This document shows positions 20,398 to 33,012 of a stretch of DNA of 64,000 nt, in pieces. Source of the DNA: Gnetum montanum (Eukaryota; Streptophyta; Gnetopsida; Gnetales; Gnetaceae); the NCBI GenBank assembly GCA_015680685.1, contig MNCI01004656.1, positions 1,437,419 to 1,501,418 of the forward strand, in the 5' to 3' direction. The notes under the pieces are model-generated. The model worked only from the letters and a program-made list of their open reading frames with translations, was not told the DNA's origin and did no database searches. A program made the translations under genes and the position numbers. Within the stretch, counting starts at the first letter, position 1. Each line of letters opens with the position of its first letter.

Positions 20398-21388
20398 TGA
20401 TGAAACGCAATTCGCATGAGCTGTGATATCGCATCCCATGCAATATCGCGGTCCGCCACCATATCTATAAATAAGAGGCAGCACTCCCTTTATTTCCCAT
20501 CCTGAGTTAGAAGTAGGGAAACTCTCGCAGTTTGATCACTCCAGAGATAGAATATTTTCCATGTGCCCGTAGTAGGAGTCCCAAAGTGAACGGATCTTTA
20601 TTTGAGCAACATTGTACCTGAACACAAGTTGTGTATGGCAATAAAGACAAGATTTTCGGATAAACCTTGCAGTGCATGGAATAGGATTTTATTTATTATT
20701 TTCTCTCTCACACTTAAATTCCTAGAATGTGGTATGAGTACAACTTGATTACGAGCATCTAAGGATGTGTATGGATAGCTAAGGAATCTGCTACTCATCT
20801 CATGCGGTGTGAGCACGACTTGATTACGAGCATCTAGTGTGACTACTTGGTAACCCAGTGGCGTATCTAGGATCTACGCTTGGTAATCCCAGTGGTAGTC
20901 CTAGATGTGTACGGTTAGTCAAGGAATCGGCTGCTCATCACACTTAGGCTAGATAGATTCTCTCAACCCTTTCCTCCTAGTTAGGTGCCTCAGTACGACC
21001 ACTTCAAGCACGTGCCTTACGCATGATGATCCCAGCAACGATTAGTGTTTGGTAGCCACGGTTGCATCGGTTCAGGGTGTGTACAGTAAGTGGGAACAGA
21101 TGTTGACGCTAGGTAATTTAGACTTAGTCATTAGTTAGAGTTAGTTAGTTTCTCAATCCTTCACCTTGATAGCATAGGAGAAAAACATAAAAGACTATAA
21201 AAATCATATACCTCGGACTTACTTAACCATACACTATGACAACTACAAGTAATTCTGGGAATATAACGAATGATTAACCCCAAGTGTTCCATGGGGCGTG
21301 TAGGCACTTAGTCTATGGAGTTCAACCGGATCGTGTGTGCTACACTCATTTCGTATGGTTGAGTATAGGGGTACCTCGCCACTCATCA
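20398..21388 (+). repeat. 5' LTR of element 2
   Basis: 991 bp, TGATGAAACG...ACTCATCA. GATATCGC-type motifs near 20424-20452, CTATAAATA at 20465-20473. It shares the CTTGGTAACCCAGTGGCGTA repeat (fewer units) at about 20848-20905. Confidence 0.92.
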
Positions 21389-21408
21389 TTGGCACTGTTG
21401 TCGGGGAC
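21389..21408 (+). other. Primer binding site of element 2
   Basis: TTGGCACTGTTGTCGGGGAC, the best preserved primer site of the Athila-like family here. It resembles the tRNA-Asp-type site of Athila elements. Confidence 0.8.
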
Positions 21409-21532
21409 TAAGTGTTTGTGCGTTAAATAGAACATAAAGGATATCACTCACATCGTTGGGAGCCTAAATGAAACTTCAGGTTAATTAATTAAACAAGAAT
21501 TTATATAACAGTGAAATAGCACATCGATAACA

Positions 21533-23730
21533 ATGTCTTCTTCTCATAAGAGCAATTCACCACCTAAGGACCATACACGAGATAGTCAGAAACATAAAAC
21601 ACATAACCAAAACCAGTCGGTGCCTCAACAATGTAAGTTGACATATACTCATCTTGATGAGTATATCCCCAACTTTATTTTTATTCTCCGTCAAGACGAA
21701 TAGATGCGCTAGAGAGATTTGCAAGGTAACATCGTGTTACCTCTAGATCGATCAGTCCCAAACATGCTTCTCTGTGCTTTGGCACAGATTGGCATGACTC
21801 AGCTTTATGCTGAATACGTTATGGAAGACTTTGACATAAGGGATTATCATCCCACAGAAGCACAACGTATTCGGGACTCAAGGCAGGAGAGCCAACATAC
21901 ACTGTTGAAGGGAAAAGGTCCACATGTCCTTAGCAAAATAGGAGATGAGGAACCCGTTATCACAGGTTCTCTAATAAACGATGTTCCCCCTCCTAACAAT
22001 GGTGAGGAGGTAAGGTATCAAAACTTACGATCAACGATACATAACACTGGTTCTGATGCCTGTGAACACCAACTGTTCATAGAGGGAACAACCACTCTTG
22101 CTAAGGATGGGCACTTAGATCGTCATCACAATCGGGGCTGGAGCAGCAGAAGAGAAGGTAGAAAGCATCATCATGGTGATAGTTCTCCTTCCTCTTCTCA
22201 TTCTTCACATCACTCACACTCTCCTTCCACATCTGGGTGCAACCAGAAAGAGCATAACAGAGAGGATAAAAGTAAGAAAAATGAGAGACCTCGACAAGAG
22301 AGTTGAGAGAGAGGACAAGGGAAAGGACGTAGGGAAAGTAGGGAACGACAAAGACATCATAGGCATCATGATAGAGATGATCATGATGAACCCCTACTTG
22401 CAACCTGGAGTATGCTTGACATAATGGAGGTAGTTAGGATTCCCACAAGGCATTTAAAAGATAGTCAGATCAAACGCTTAGACATGAAAAACATCCCACG
22501 ATTTGAAGGGGGATACAACTCAAATCTGCAAAATCATTTATAGGCATTCCACGATGCCTGTGCCTTGACAAACATAGAAAATGAGTGGTAAAAACTTAAG
22601 TTGTTTCCTAGGACACTCACCAAAGAAGCAGAGAGTTGGTACCGGTCCTTAGAACTGGAAACCATCAGGAGGTGGAGTACGATGCTAGAACTCTTCAACG
22701 ATAAGTATTAAACGTACTCCCGAGTGTCCAATTTGCGCAAGCAGATCTAAGGATGGAAGCAGGGTATTCATGAACCCTTGGATGTTGCCATGGCCCGCTA
22801 CTACACATTGTTACATTGTTGCCCGGGCCATGGATATTCATAGTGGGATCAACTTCGCCACATCATGGATGGGCTAAGGCATGAAAGTAGAAAAACCCTT
22901 GGGACTTATGCCCAAGGGAGACTCTCAGAACTTAGAGCCCATGAAGTACATAGCTTGTTGGAGCAAGTAGCAAAAGAAGAAGTGAGCTACACAAAAGGGA
23001 AAGTGCGGAAGAATACAACCGTGATCCCTCTCTTCAAAAGAAGGGAGTGAAATTTTGTGATGAAGAGGATGAGTCACCAATTGAAGAGTTGGTGAACAGG
23101 AAAACCTTGCTGATTCAAAAGTTAACAACAGAAATAGTGGCTAAGGTAGATGACTTATGGAGTTCCTTAGACTCTAAAATTGAAACTGTCTTGAAAATTG
23201 TAGAAGATTCTAAGGTAGAACAAAGTAATGACAAATGTAAGACAAAGTGTAGAGATTTAGGTCTTGCACATAACAAGGGTAAGGGGAAAATCACTAACTT
23301 TGATGTGGTTATGGATTTAGACACAGATGATGACGGTTGATGTGAGATCTAACACTATGACCATCCTAAGGGATGTTGCCCCATCATCTCACATCTACAA
23401 GAGTTTGGGGTGTATGCACTTAATCCAAGACTTAATCAACAGCAAACACCCCATAGGTTACCTTATCCCCAAGGTAACCCAAGGCAGTTCCACCAACCAT
23501 TAACGTATTATCCAAGTGGAACTCCACCCCAACCCATCGGATAGCATCAATAGTGGCAATACCCATAGTCATGGGGAATGCCATCGTCGAAACATCAGTA
23601 CCCTTACCGGTAGCCTAATCCTTATGGATATTATGTGTAGCAGCCGATTTCTCCAAGTGACTCTATGAGTCACACAACTCCCCACCATCACTACCAAGTT
23701 CAAGAGTAATTTAGAAGGACTCATTCTCCT
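21533..23730 (+). pseudogene. Element 2 gag
   Basis: Starts MSSSHKSNSPPKDH at 21533 and stays in one frame through a Ser/His-rich region (to about 22306). The longest clean stretch is 195 codons from 21719. The gag domain follows: IPRFEGGYNSNLQNHL, LKLFPRTL, SWYRSL, LRKQI, PGHGYS, HIMDGLRHESRKTLGTYAQG. Stops replace Q/W-type codons, including after ENEW (22589) and NDKY (22708), the same sites stopped in F. A degraded knuckle region (HYDHPKGCCP) lies near 23350 and a Pro/Gln-rich tail runs to about 23730. No clear frameshift up to 22925; reading is less certain beyond that. Confidence 0.8.
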
Positions 23731-24054
23731 CTAAGAGACACTCCATACCCACACCATCCGCACCTCTTCCACAAGTAGTTCCCATAACACCTCCTACTCC
23801 AACAATGCAAGGGGGACTTCCTCCTCAACTGCAATAACATCATGCTGTGAGAGTTGTAAATATTCAACCTACTACTAGTTCTGACAACTGTAAAAAGAGA
23901 AGACCCTTCTTCAGAACCAAAATCCTAGACAAAATCTCGGAACAACAAGCGGTTGAGCCCATGTACACTCCTCCACCATCTAACACTTCAGAGCACCCTT
24001 CAGTCCAACAGAGCTTAACACATACGATTATTTTAACGCATACCATAACTGACT

Positions 24055-24510
24055 AGATCAAGGTAGGCCACCTTCCTAGGAAACTAATTGATCCTGGAGG
24101 TCCCTTAATCTACCTTCAAGTTGCTGGAAATGAACCACATAGGTCTCCTCTTGACTCAGGTTCCAGAGTCAACTTAATTTCACAAGAGATGTATCACGCC
24201 TAGAACCTGCCCCAACTTAAGAAGAGCAAAATTCAACTAGAGCTGGTAGACCAGTCCATTACCATTCCCTTAGGATTGGTGGAGGATGTTATTACCACTG
24301 TGTGTGATTGGTCTTACCCAGCTGATTTCCTGGTGATTGAAGTCAATAACAACAAAGGAGATTTCCCAATTATAATGGGAAGGGCATGGCTTAGTACAAT
24401 AGACGCATGCCTTAGGATTCGCGATCTTTCCTTGGAAATCTCTAAGATAAATATTTATGGAAAGATCGAGAAGAGGAAAGTTCCATGCATCACATATAGC
24501 GATTCATTGG
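24055..24510 (+). pseudogene. Element 2 aspartic protease
   Basis: Retroviral-type aspartic protease: LIDPGGPLIYLQVAGNE, then active site LDSGSRVNLI (Asp-Ser-Gly) near 24155, then PLGLVEDVITTVCDWSYPADFLVIEV and FPIIMGRAWLSTIDA, matching the Athila protease layout. One stop lies after 'MYHA' near 24200. The frame continues to 24914, but after about 24540 it leaves protease. From about 24818 it reads what is noncoding sequence in F, so the C-terminal tail is created by the pol deletion. Confidence 0.8.
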
Positions 24511-24817
24511 GTGATGACATGGAGGGAATGCCTCCATGCAGCAGGTGTGCCCTTGAAACTTTGAAACAAAGATGCCTGTACGCAGCAATCACACAACCAG
24601 TAGTAGATACCCCATGGTTGACAACTACTCGAAGGAGCAACCAAATATGCATGGAACGAATTGAGGAAACCCATGCCCATAACAAAACCATATACACATT
24701 GGAATATGAGCATTGCCAACTTCCACCCCTTAATCTAAGATCATCAATTGGCAGAAGTTGGGCACTTATAAGAAATTCAAATAGGTGCTCATTATTTCAA
24801 ATCTCTTCCTTTCCACT

Positions 24818-24835
24818 CAGTCATGGGGGAGATGG
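24818..24835 (+). other. Internal polypurine-like motif at the pol deletion junction of element 2
   Basis: CAGTCATGGGGGAGATGG, equivalent to TTAGTCATGGGGAAGATT after integrase in F (33013). A second copy, TTAGTCATGGGGGTATG, is at 26141-26157 and the 3' tract is at 26709-26724. Confidence 0.6.
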
Positions 24836-26724
24836 CCACCTATGCTTATCATATAGGGCCCTCAGTTCTTTTAATTTTTTGTTTTACACATTTTTGTTTT
24901 ACAAATTTCTTTAAATTTTCTTGTTTTTGTTTTACAACATCATTATACTTTTCCATTTTGTGTGTGTCTCTATGTGTGTATCCATCCTGTAAGTTTGTCA
25001 CCCAATAAGTGTTCGGAATGATGGTATGAACTATTTTCATATTGATTGCTAATGTTTGGTTTTTACCTTTAAGTTACAATGTTGATACTAAGGTATCTTT
25101 CTTTTGATATGGTAGGCAATGAGACCACTTCATCCATCCATCCACCAGTTTCTATGGTCTCTCTCGGCTTGGAAACGTACAGTCCCATTCTAATAAGAAC
25201 TTAAACGAATTGGTGACTAGGCACTTTTCAAACTAAGGAAGGACTCAAGGATTGAAATGGGTGTGACTTCAAGGGAACTTGATCTTTTGTGTTGGCCATT
25301 CTCTTGGGTGCTTGGATGTTTTCTTTTTGATTTTCTTGTCGTTCCGATGTTACCCCAATTATCGGAAGCTGAGACAATAAAAATAAAAAGTCTTTGCATG
25401 GTGTGGTTATCATGCATAAAAACACAAAACAACAAAATAAAACTAAGTGAGAATTCAATGCACACCCCTTAGATGGAATAAACTTGGGCTGCAAGTACTG
25501 GTTATGGAACCAAAAACATTCCCTCTGACTAAGGCCCTTCTCACTTCCCATTCTCTCCTTGTTTCGTCGGAATGGTGGTGGCTCTTGGGGGAAGCATACT
25601 TGTTATTCAAGTGGATGGTTTGGCTAAGTGCCTTGATGTGAAGTCACTGGATGTGGTTGGTTTGAGGCCAAACTTGAAATGAGATTTTCCCAATCACATT
25701 AATCATGAAACACACAAGGGACTGTACACCACCTTGTTTGTGAGATTCCATTCCATCCTCTTCTCTCCATCCTTCTCTTCATTGTTCACCTCATTCCCAG
25801 TTGTATCATTAGTGTATATTTTGGTAGATACATTCTTTTCTTTTTGGTAAATTCTGGTGGTTAAGACTTTAACTCTTGTTCCAATTGACATTTCTAGAGC
25901 CTACAGACTCTTTGAATGTGGGTTTGTCAAGGCATTAAGGGCATGAGCCTACTTTGGGGAGGATCCACTGACATTCCTATTTGGAGCATTAGTTAAATTC
26001 TTTCCCTTAACATTTGCAGTTAATTTTATTTTGTTCATTTCCATCTTGACATCCATTTCATCGATGCCATAGTTGTCCCTTTTTATCTATCTTTCTTACT
26101 CCTTTTCTTTCTCCATTCTAACGCTACCGGAGGTTCACAATTAGTCATGGGGGTATGGGGCCTGATTTTTTCGATTTTCTCCTAGCCCCAAATTTTTTTA
26201 TTTTCTTCCTAACCCCTACACCTTCAGTAGTCATCATCAATATATCTCCTGATCCATATCAACCATACCACAACCTAGTTAATGGACTTCACCGTAGCAA
26301 GGTATTAATTACATGATGATTTATTTACCCTTGCTAATATAAGATTTTGTTGTGTGTGCAAATGATAATTATACAACAATAGATTGGATCTAGAGCAAAC
26401 ACTTGGAATGGAGCAGCGCTGGAAGCAGCTATGCAAGGAGCAAGATGGACAGTGCACTTACCAATGGACAACGAAAGACGCAATCTTGGCGTTGGTAGCA
26501 ACAACACTTCTTTATCTCTCTCTCTTTCTCAGCTACCAAATAAGGCCTAATGTCATTGTAATAAGGTGTTCACCCTTGTTGTCATGAACACCAGTTTTGT
26601 CAAGTCTTGTAATGATGATCCATTCACATGTCATCCCATTAGTTCCATTTCCCTCAATAATCCCATACCTTCCTAATATTTTGTAAGGAACTTGAGGACG
26701 AGTTTTCATTTAGTCATGGTGGTA
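24836..26724 (+). other. Post-pol noncoding region of element 2
   Basis: Collinear with 33030-35005 of F. It contains the second internal polypurine-like motif (26141), a TGCTAAT branch-point-like site (26332) with a mutated acceptor (AA at 26352), and a short remnant where ORF2 would begin. The small open frame at 26384-26587 aligns at DNA level with F 34660-34830 and is not a recognised protein. Confidence 0.65.
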
Positions 26725-27729
26725 TGATGAGACTCGATTCGAATGAGCCACGATATTTCATCCCATGTAATATCATGTACGCGATATCGCGGTCCACCGC
26801 CATATCTATAAATAAGAGGTGGCACTCCCCTTATTTTCCATCCTGAGTTAGAAGTAGGAAAACTCTGGCAGTTTGATCACTCCAGAGATAGAATATTTTC
26901 CATGTGCCCGCAGTAGGAGTCCCATAGTGAATGGATCTTTATTTAAGAAACATTGTATCTGAACACAAGTTGTGTACGACAATAAAGACAAGCTTTTCAC
27001 ATAAACCTTGCAATGCATGGAATAGGATTTTATTTATTGTTTTCTCTCTCACCCTTAAACTCCTAGAATGCGATATGAGTACGACTTGATTACAAGAATC
27101 TAAGGATGTGTACGGATAGTCAAGGAATCGGCTGCTCATCGTATGTGGTATGAGTACGAATTAATTATGAGCATCTAGTGTGACTACTTGGTAACCTAGT
27201 GGTGTATCCAGGATCTACACTTGGTAATCCTAGTGGTAGTCCTAGATGTGTATGGTTAGTCAAGGAATCAGCTGCTCATCACACTTAGGCTAGATAGATT
27301 CTCTCAACCCTTTCCTCCTAGTTAGGTGCCTCAGTACGACCACTTCAAGCACGTGTGTTATGCATGGTGATCCCAGTAACGATTATCGTTTGGTAGCCAC
27401 GGTTGCATTGGTTTAGGGTGTGTATGGTAAGTGGGAACGGATGTTGATGCTAGGAAATTTAGACTTAGTCATTAGTTAGAGTTAGCTAGTTTCTCAACCC
27501 TTCACCTCGATAGCATAGGAGAAAAACAGAAAAGACTATAAAAATCATATACCTCAAACTTAATTAACCATACACCGTGACAACTACAAGGAAGTCTGGG
27601 AAGACAACGAATGATTAACCCCAAGTGTTCCATGGGGCGTGTAGGAACTTAGTCTACAGAGTTCGACAGAATCGTGCATGCTATGCTCGTTTCGTATGGT
27701 TGAGTGTAGGGGTACCTTGCCACTCATCA
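26725..27729 (+). repeat. 3' LTR of element 2
   Basis: 1005 bp, TGATGAGACT...ACTCATCA. GTACGCGATATCGCGG remains of the palindrome near 26776-26792, CTATAAATA at 26806-26814. Confidence 0.92.
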
Positions 27730-27734
27730 ATATC

Positions 27735-28078
27735 TAAGGAAATATAAGTTGGGAATAAAGAATTTGCCCTACCTTCACCTAGATAACTAGATATGAGTTT
27801 CACATTGTGTGATCCTAGTTAGAACTAATGATTGGTAGTGGGTAGATCTTTAACTCACTTCTTATCATTATCTTGGAATATGAAGTATCAAGAAAGTAAT
27901 TTTCCATACAATCTTTCTCACATATATCTTATTTTTAGAATAAGCAAGAAAAAACATCAAGATCAAAGAAGGAATTAAATTATTGGAGCATAGGATCGTG
28001 AAAGAAAGCATTAGAGCTAGAAAAAGGATAGAGAATGTGGATTCGTTCAAGGATGAACAAAACCTAAGGGGAATATAT
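27735..28078 (+). other. Element G interior, right remainder
   Basis: About 340 bp between element 2 and the G 3' LTR. No gene seen. It ends in AAGGGGAATAT, a candidate polypurine tract. Confidence 0.6.
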
Positions 28079-28684
28079 TGTCACATCCCCATTTCCAAAT
28101 GATGTGATTGCCTAATGAAGGTGGTGTCTTTTCATAACAAGTGTTATTGTTATCTTAACAAGACCCAAAAAGGGTAGTTATGATTTAGACCCAAAAAGGC
28201 ATGTTGTAACAATGGATGTGTCTCTTGAGGAACCTTTGGGGGTTTGACCTAAGGCATTTATACCTAGGGTTAGAGGTCATGCTAGCATGGGAATGGTGAA
28301 GCTAGTATAGGCAAGTCATGGGGTGGCATAGCCAATATAGGCAAGTCGCAGGAAGCCGAGTGAAGTGGGACAAGAAGGGGACTAGTCCATCCTTCAGGAA
28401 AGGTTATAGGACTAACTATGGTGGCAGTGCTATATTTCCTCTAAGGGATAGATGCTAAAGGAAGAAAACCCCAAGAAACACTCTTAGAGAATGATCTAGA
28501 TACACTCTTCCATATCAATAAAGCATTCTTTTATTTTCTTTTCTACATTTTTCATATTATTTGCATTATACATAATGTTGAATATTACTTATATTTTGCA
28601 TTTGGTATGTTTTCTTTGTATGCATAATGTCTAATATATCATATATTTGATGTTTTCCATGACATCTGGGGATGGGATGTCACA
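28079..28684 (+). repeat. 3' LTR of element G
   Basis: 606 bp, collinear with 15532-16137; most differences seen are transitions. Confidence 0.92.
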
Positions 28685-28689
28685 TCAAG

Positions 28690-29260
28690 AGTCTAGGATG
28701 TATGCCTTACATCCATAACTTACACAAAGGCAAACATCCAAGAGGTTGTCTTATCCTTAAGGTAACCTTAGGTAGTTCTACTAGCAACAATTGTATTATC
28801 CAAGCATAGCTCCACTGCAACTGTATGAATAGTACCAACAATGGTAGCAACCACAATCATGGGTATTTGCACCACCAAGGCAACAATACCCTTACCGGAA
28901 GCTTAATCGATATGGTTACCATGTTTAGCAACCCATGTCTTTATGTGACTCTTGTAGTCACAGTTCTTAGTTATACCCTTACTACAACCCTTTTGACTAT
29001 TATCAAACTCCATATCCACATGAAAGAAGGGACGTTGCCTCCTATCGTTATCCTCCTCTTGTCCTTGCACACACTCCTCCAGTTGCATAGCTACCACCTA
29101 CTTCACCAATGTAGGATGAACTACCTAATTATCCATAATAATTCAATGCTTCAAGGATTGTTAATTTGAAACCTAATCATCAATTAGAGGGATTGAATGC
29201 CCAATCAAATAAAAAACCTTTCTTTTGACCTCATAGTCCACCTAATCCTTCACCTACACT
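28690..29260 (+). pseudogene. Element F gag, part after the G insertion
   Basis: The frame resumes ESRMYALHP, aligning with EFGVYALNP of element 2, then continues through the Pro/Gln/Tyr-rich tail. Stops and probable shifts are frequent. Confidence 0.7.
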
Positions 29261-29359
29261 CATGGTTGACAACATTGCTCTTGCCATTTCCTCCATATCA
29301 GATTCCTTTGGCCCTCCTTCACACCAAACTCTACCAAGGATCCATACCATAATGCTTAC

Positions 29360-29900
29360 TCACACTGTGTTTGATTGGATCTATGTAGGAAACATTCCTA
29401 GGAAATTAGTTGATTCTAGAAGTCCTGTAATTTATTTATAGATTGTTGGGAATGAACTATGCAAGGCTATTCTTGATTTGGGTTCTGGTGTTAATTTGAT
29501 TTTTCATGAAATGTACACTACCTAGAACCTACCTCCTCTTAATAAGAGTAACATCATATTGGAAATAGCAAACCATTTCATCATTATTTCATTGGGACTA
29601 GTAGAAGACATTATGACCACTTTCTATGGGTGGTCTTATCCTACCAACTTCCTAGTAATCAAAGTGGAGAACTACAAAGGAGACTTCCCAATCATCATGG
29701 GAAGAGCATGGTTGAGCACTATAGATACAAGAATGGGCATCATAGATCTTTCCTTAAAAATCTTTAAAGAAAATGTAGTTGGAAAGATTAAGAAGAAGAG
29801 ATTTCCATGCATCACATACAACGATAATGGGTGCAATTGTGTGCAGAAACTTTGGGCTATCAAGCAAGCATCTATCTTCGCATGCAAGTACCATAAATAG
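29360..29900 (+). pseudogene. Element F aspartic protease
   Basis: Collinear with element 2 protease: LDLGSGVNLI at the active site (Asp kept, Ser replaced by Leu), LGLVEDIMTTFYGWSYPTNFLVIKV, FPIIMGRAWLSTIDT. The clean piece from 29559 is 113 codons. Stops at 'YL*IV' and 'TT*NL' upstream. Confidence 0.8.
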
Positions 29901-30339
29901 AAATTTAAAGGTTTTTGTACATAGTAGCCATAAAATAGGAGGGCATCCAATGGCTGACCATTGATTCAAAAATTAGCACATTGTGCATGGAACTATCTAA
30001 GAGCCTAACATGTGAATATGTCATTAGCATGGATAAACTTGAGCAAGTTCATCAGCAACTCTATGATGATACAAATGATGATACCTATTGGAAAGAGTTG
30101 GAAATTCCTAGAACCTCAAGCAACAACCCTTTGAACTAAAAACATTATCAACTAAAATGGAATATGTATTTTTGAAAAATAATAATTTGGTTATAATCAA
30201 TGCAAGACTTACTCTAGAACAAAAAGAAATGTTTTTGAAAGTAGCTGAAAGATGGTGAATAACTTTCACTTGGTCATATCCTGAACTCATAGGGATTGAT
30301 CCGAGGATGTGCCAGCATGGAATTTACATTGACCTGGTC

Positions 30340-31010
30340 ATGAAGCCAAACTAATAGCCACAAATGCAGTTGAGCCCCAAATTGAAGCAAATCATCAAGG
30401 AGGAAATTGAGCAACTCCTCAAGGTGGGGTCCATCTATCCCATTATAGATTGTGAGTGGGTTAGCCCAATTGTAATTGTGCCAAAAAAAGATGGAAAATG
30501 GTGGGTTTGCATTGATTTTAGGCTACTGAATATGGCAACATTCAAGGATCATTTTTTGTTTCCATTTATAAAATAGGTGCTTGACACAATATCAAGGCAT
30601 TGCTACTATAGCTTCCTAGACGGTTATAGTGGATTTAACCAAATTCAATTACACTAGATGACCAACCAAAGACAATGTTCATAAGTGCCTGGGGGACTTT
30701 TACAAATCCTAAGATGCCATTTGGTCTATGCAATTCCCATATTACATTTCAATGCTTGGTCTTGAGCATCTTAGAACAACAGATCAATAGTGGTCTTAAA
30801 GTCTTCATGAATGACTTATGCACCTATGGGGCTACATTTGAGCAAACCTTGGACAACCTTGAGCAAGTACTAAAATGATGTGTCAAAACTAACTTATAGC
30901 TCAATTGGAAAACAATTCATCTCATGGTCTATTGTATTAGGGCACAAAATATCACAAGTAGGAATTGAGATAGATCCTAAAAAAATAAAAGTCATCTAAG
31001 GAATAAAATG
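30340..31010 (+). pseudogene. Element F reverse transcriptase
   Basis: Ty3/gypsy RT. Blocks: WVSPIVIVPKKDGKWWVCID with FRLLNMAT, then FLDGYSGFNQI (first catalytic Asp), MPFGLCNS, and VFMNDLCTYG at the YxDD site, where the first catalytic Asp is Asn. LGHKISQVGIEIDPKKI follows. The MPFGLCN...VF.DD..VYG pattern is typical of Athila. Several stops and at least two frame changes. Confidence 0.88.
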
Positions 31011-31610
31011 CCAGCAAAAAATAGTTAAAGATGTTCAACCATTCCTTAGATACACTAGCTACTAATAGTGATTTATAGAGAATTTCTCTAAGATCACAAA
31101 ACCATTGGTTGAACTAACAAAGAAATATGCTTCTTTTTTCTCAGCCTTAAAATGTGAAAAAGCCTTCCAGCAAATGAAAGAAAAGCTTGTGGAAACTCTG
31201 ATTCTAAAAGTACTTGACTAGTCTAGACCATTTCATATCATGATAGATACACTAAATTATGCCTTGGAAGATATTCTAACATAATTAGATGATAAGAAAC
31301 ATCCATAATACATCCACTGCACCAACTAAAGCATTGTGGATGTACAATTGAACTACACCACTATAGATAAAGAAATAATGATAGTGGTGTTTACTCTAGC
31401 GAAGTTTAGGAATTATGTGCTTGGATACAAGGTGTTTATGCACATAGACCATAATGCCATCTAATTACTAATGAACAAGCCAATGGTGAGCCCCTATGTC
31501 ATACAGTGGCCAGTGATCTTGCAGGAATTCAATCTTACAATGGTAGATTGAAAGGGCAATAAGAATGTGATCACTAATCACTTGTCTTGGTTATGATGGG
31601 ATCACAAAGA
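31011..31610 (+). pseudogene. Element F RNase H
   Basis: Follows RT directly: CEKAFQQMKEKLVETLIL, RPFHIMIDTLNYAL, NYTTIDKEIMIVVFTLAKFRNYVLGYKVFMHIDH and GNKNVITNHLSWL align with the gypsy RNase H of Athila elements. Stops are frequent. Confidence 0.8.
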
Positions 31611-31639
31611 GGAAGCAAGCCCATTATCTGATATGTTTC

Positions 31640-32960
31640 CTAATAAACTACTATTTGCCAAAGCAATAACTAAAAAAATGCCCAATGTGCCAAAATGGTA
31701 TGATAACTTTCTCACCTATCTTCTCACTCAGGAGATGCCACAAGGGTTGGATCACTATAGGAAACAATAGTTTCTTCACCATGTAAAACACTTCATGGAA
31801 ATTAATGGATACCTCTACAAGGTGTGTGCTGATGGCTTGGTTTGTCGGTTTGTCCTTGATGTTGATCAACTACATGTTCTTCAAGATGCTCATGAAGGTC
31901 CTTGTGGAGGACACTATGCTAAGAGATGCATGGCCATTAAAGTCCTGAAGGCAGGGTACTATTGGCCAACACTCTTCAGAGGTGCTCACCATTTCATCTA
32001 CTCTTGTGAATGATGCCAATGAGATGGTGGAATGACTACTCAAATGAAGAAACCTCAAAAATGGATTTAACCTTTAGAACCATTTGAAATTTGAGGCATT
32101 GATTTGATAGGTCCCATCATGCCCATGTCAAATGAAAAGGCATACATCATAGTTGTTGTTGACTATTTTATGAAATGAGTAGAAGCAGCAACCATGATCG
32201 ATTGTACATCTTCTACCACTGCTCAGTTTGTACAACAAAATTTTGTAAATAGGTTTGGTGTGCCATGTGAATTAATTTCTGACAATGGAACTCATTTTAC
32301 AGGCACTACCTTTGGAAGCTTATGCAACACTTGAGGGTTGAACACAAACTGACAACACCTTACCATCCCCAAGATAATGGTCAAGTTGAGGTTGCTAATA
32401 GGGAAATCACAAGGATACTAACAAGAACTATTAGCAAGTATAAGAAGGACTAGAGCATAAAACTAAATAATTCCCTTTGGGTCTACTACTGAAGTTGGAA
32501 ACTTCCTATAGGCTACCTTCCCTATGAGCTTGTGTACTACAAACTATTAATGCTTTCTATTCAATCTAAACTTTGTATACTTTCAATGACTTATGACCTT
32601 GACCTTGACTTAAGTCTAGCCCAAAAGAAAAGACTAATGAATCTCAGCCTGCTAGATGAAAATTGATTAGTAGCCTTATCATCTAAGGAGTTACACAAGC
32701 CTTATAACAAAAAACGTCATGACCTAAAAATTAGAAAAGCTAGATTTCAACAAAGAGACAAGGTTCTCTACTAGAGCCCCACACATGTACCTCAACGAAC
32801 TAAGTTCTAAATGTTATGGGAGGGACCTTACATCATTTACAAGTCTTTTCCATGAAGGCCCATGATGATTTATAAACCTAAGAGTCTAAACAAGAAACAA
32901 CTAGTTAGCATTAAACAAATTAAACCTTTCCATGAGAATATGCTAGCTAACACAACAAGA
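31640..32960 (+). pseudogene. Element F integrase
   Basis: Zinc-binding N-terminus: HEGPCGGHYAKRCMAIKVLKAGYYWPTLF, then CE..CQ. Catalytic core: GIDLIGPIMP (first Asp), VVVDYF, LISDNGTHF (second Asp), YHPQDNGQVEVANREITRIL (Glu in GQVE), as in Athila integrases. A C-terminal block LWEGPYIIYK follows. Stops replace Trp/Gln codons in several places. The longest clean pieces are about 70 codons. Confidence 0.85.
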
Positions 32961-33012
32961 ACCTCATATGATGGACAACCATGCTCCATATTTTAGATCT
33001 CCTCCTTTTAAC

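Larger units (their letters stand above)
20398..27729 (+). mobile_element. Element 2: Athila-like gag-protease element lacking pol and ORF2
   Basis: LTRs at 20398-21388 and 26725-27729; flanks ATATT (20393-20397) and ATATC (27730-27734), one mismatch. The primer site is well preserved. The interior has gag and protease, then jumps within about 300 bp to the post-integrase region; RT, RNase H and integrase are missing. ORF2 is absent and its splice AG reads AA. By LTR sequence it is close to element 1. It is the innermost insertion (E contains F contains G contains 2). Confidence 0.9.
15532..28684 (+). mobile_element. Element G: non-autonomous LTR element carrying a host nuclease fragment, interrupted by element 2
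   Basis: 606-bp LTRs at 15532-16137 and 28079-28684, both TGTCACATCC...GGGATGTCACA, about nine in ten identical by eye. The left LTR is followed by TGGTATCAGAGC, the initiator-tRNA-Met type primer site. A short purine tract (AAGGGGAATAT) precedes the right LTR. The flanks TTAGG (15527-15531) and TCAAG (28685-28689) differ by two transitions, but the interrupted gag frame of F rejoins in phase. The roughly 4.6-kb interior has no gag or pol. It holds low-complexity DNA, a 5S rRNA-like piece and an intronless CCR4/Angel-type nuclease fragment in sense orientation. Confidence 0.88.

Noticed and set aside
24823-25008. Phe/Cys-rich small ORF with possible membrane segments in element 2
   Set aside because: It is T-rich post-pol noncoding DNA; the homologous stretches in F and element 1 are not conserved as protein.
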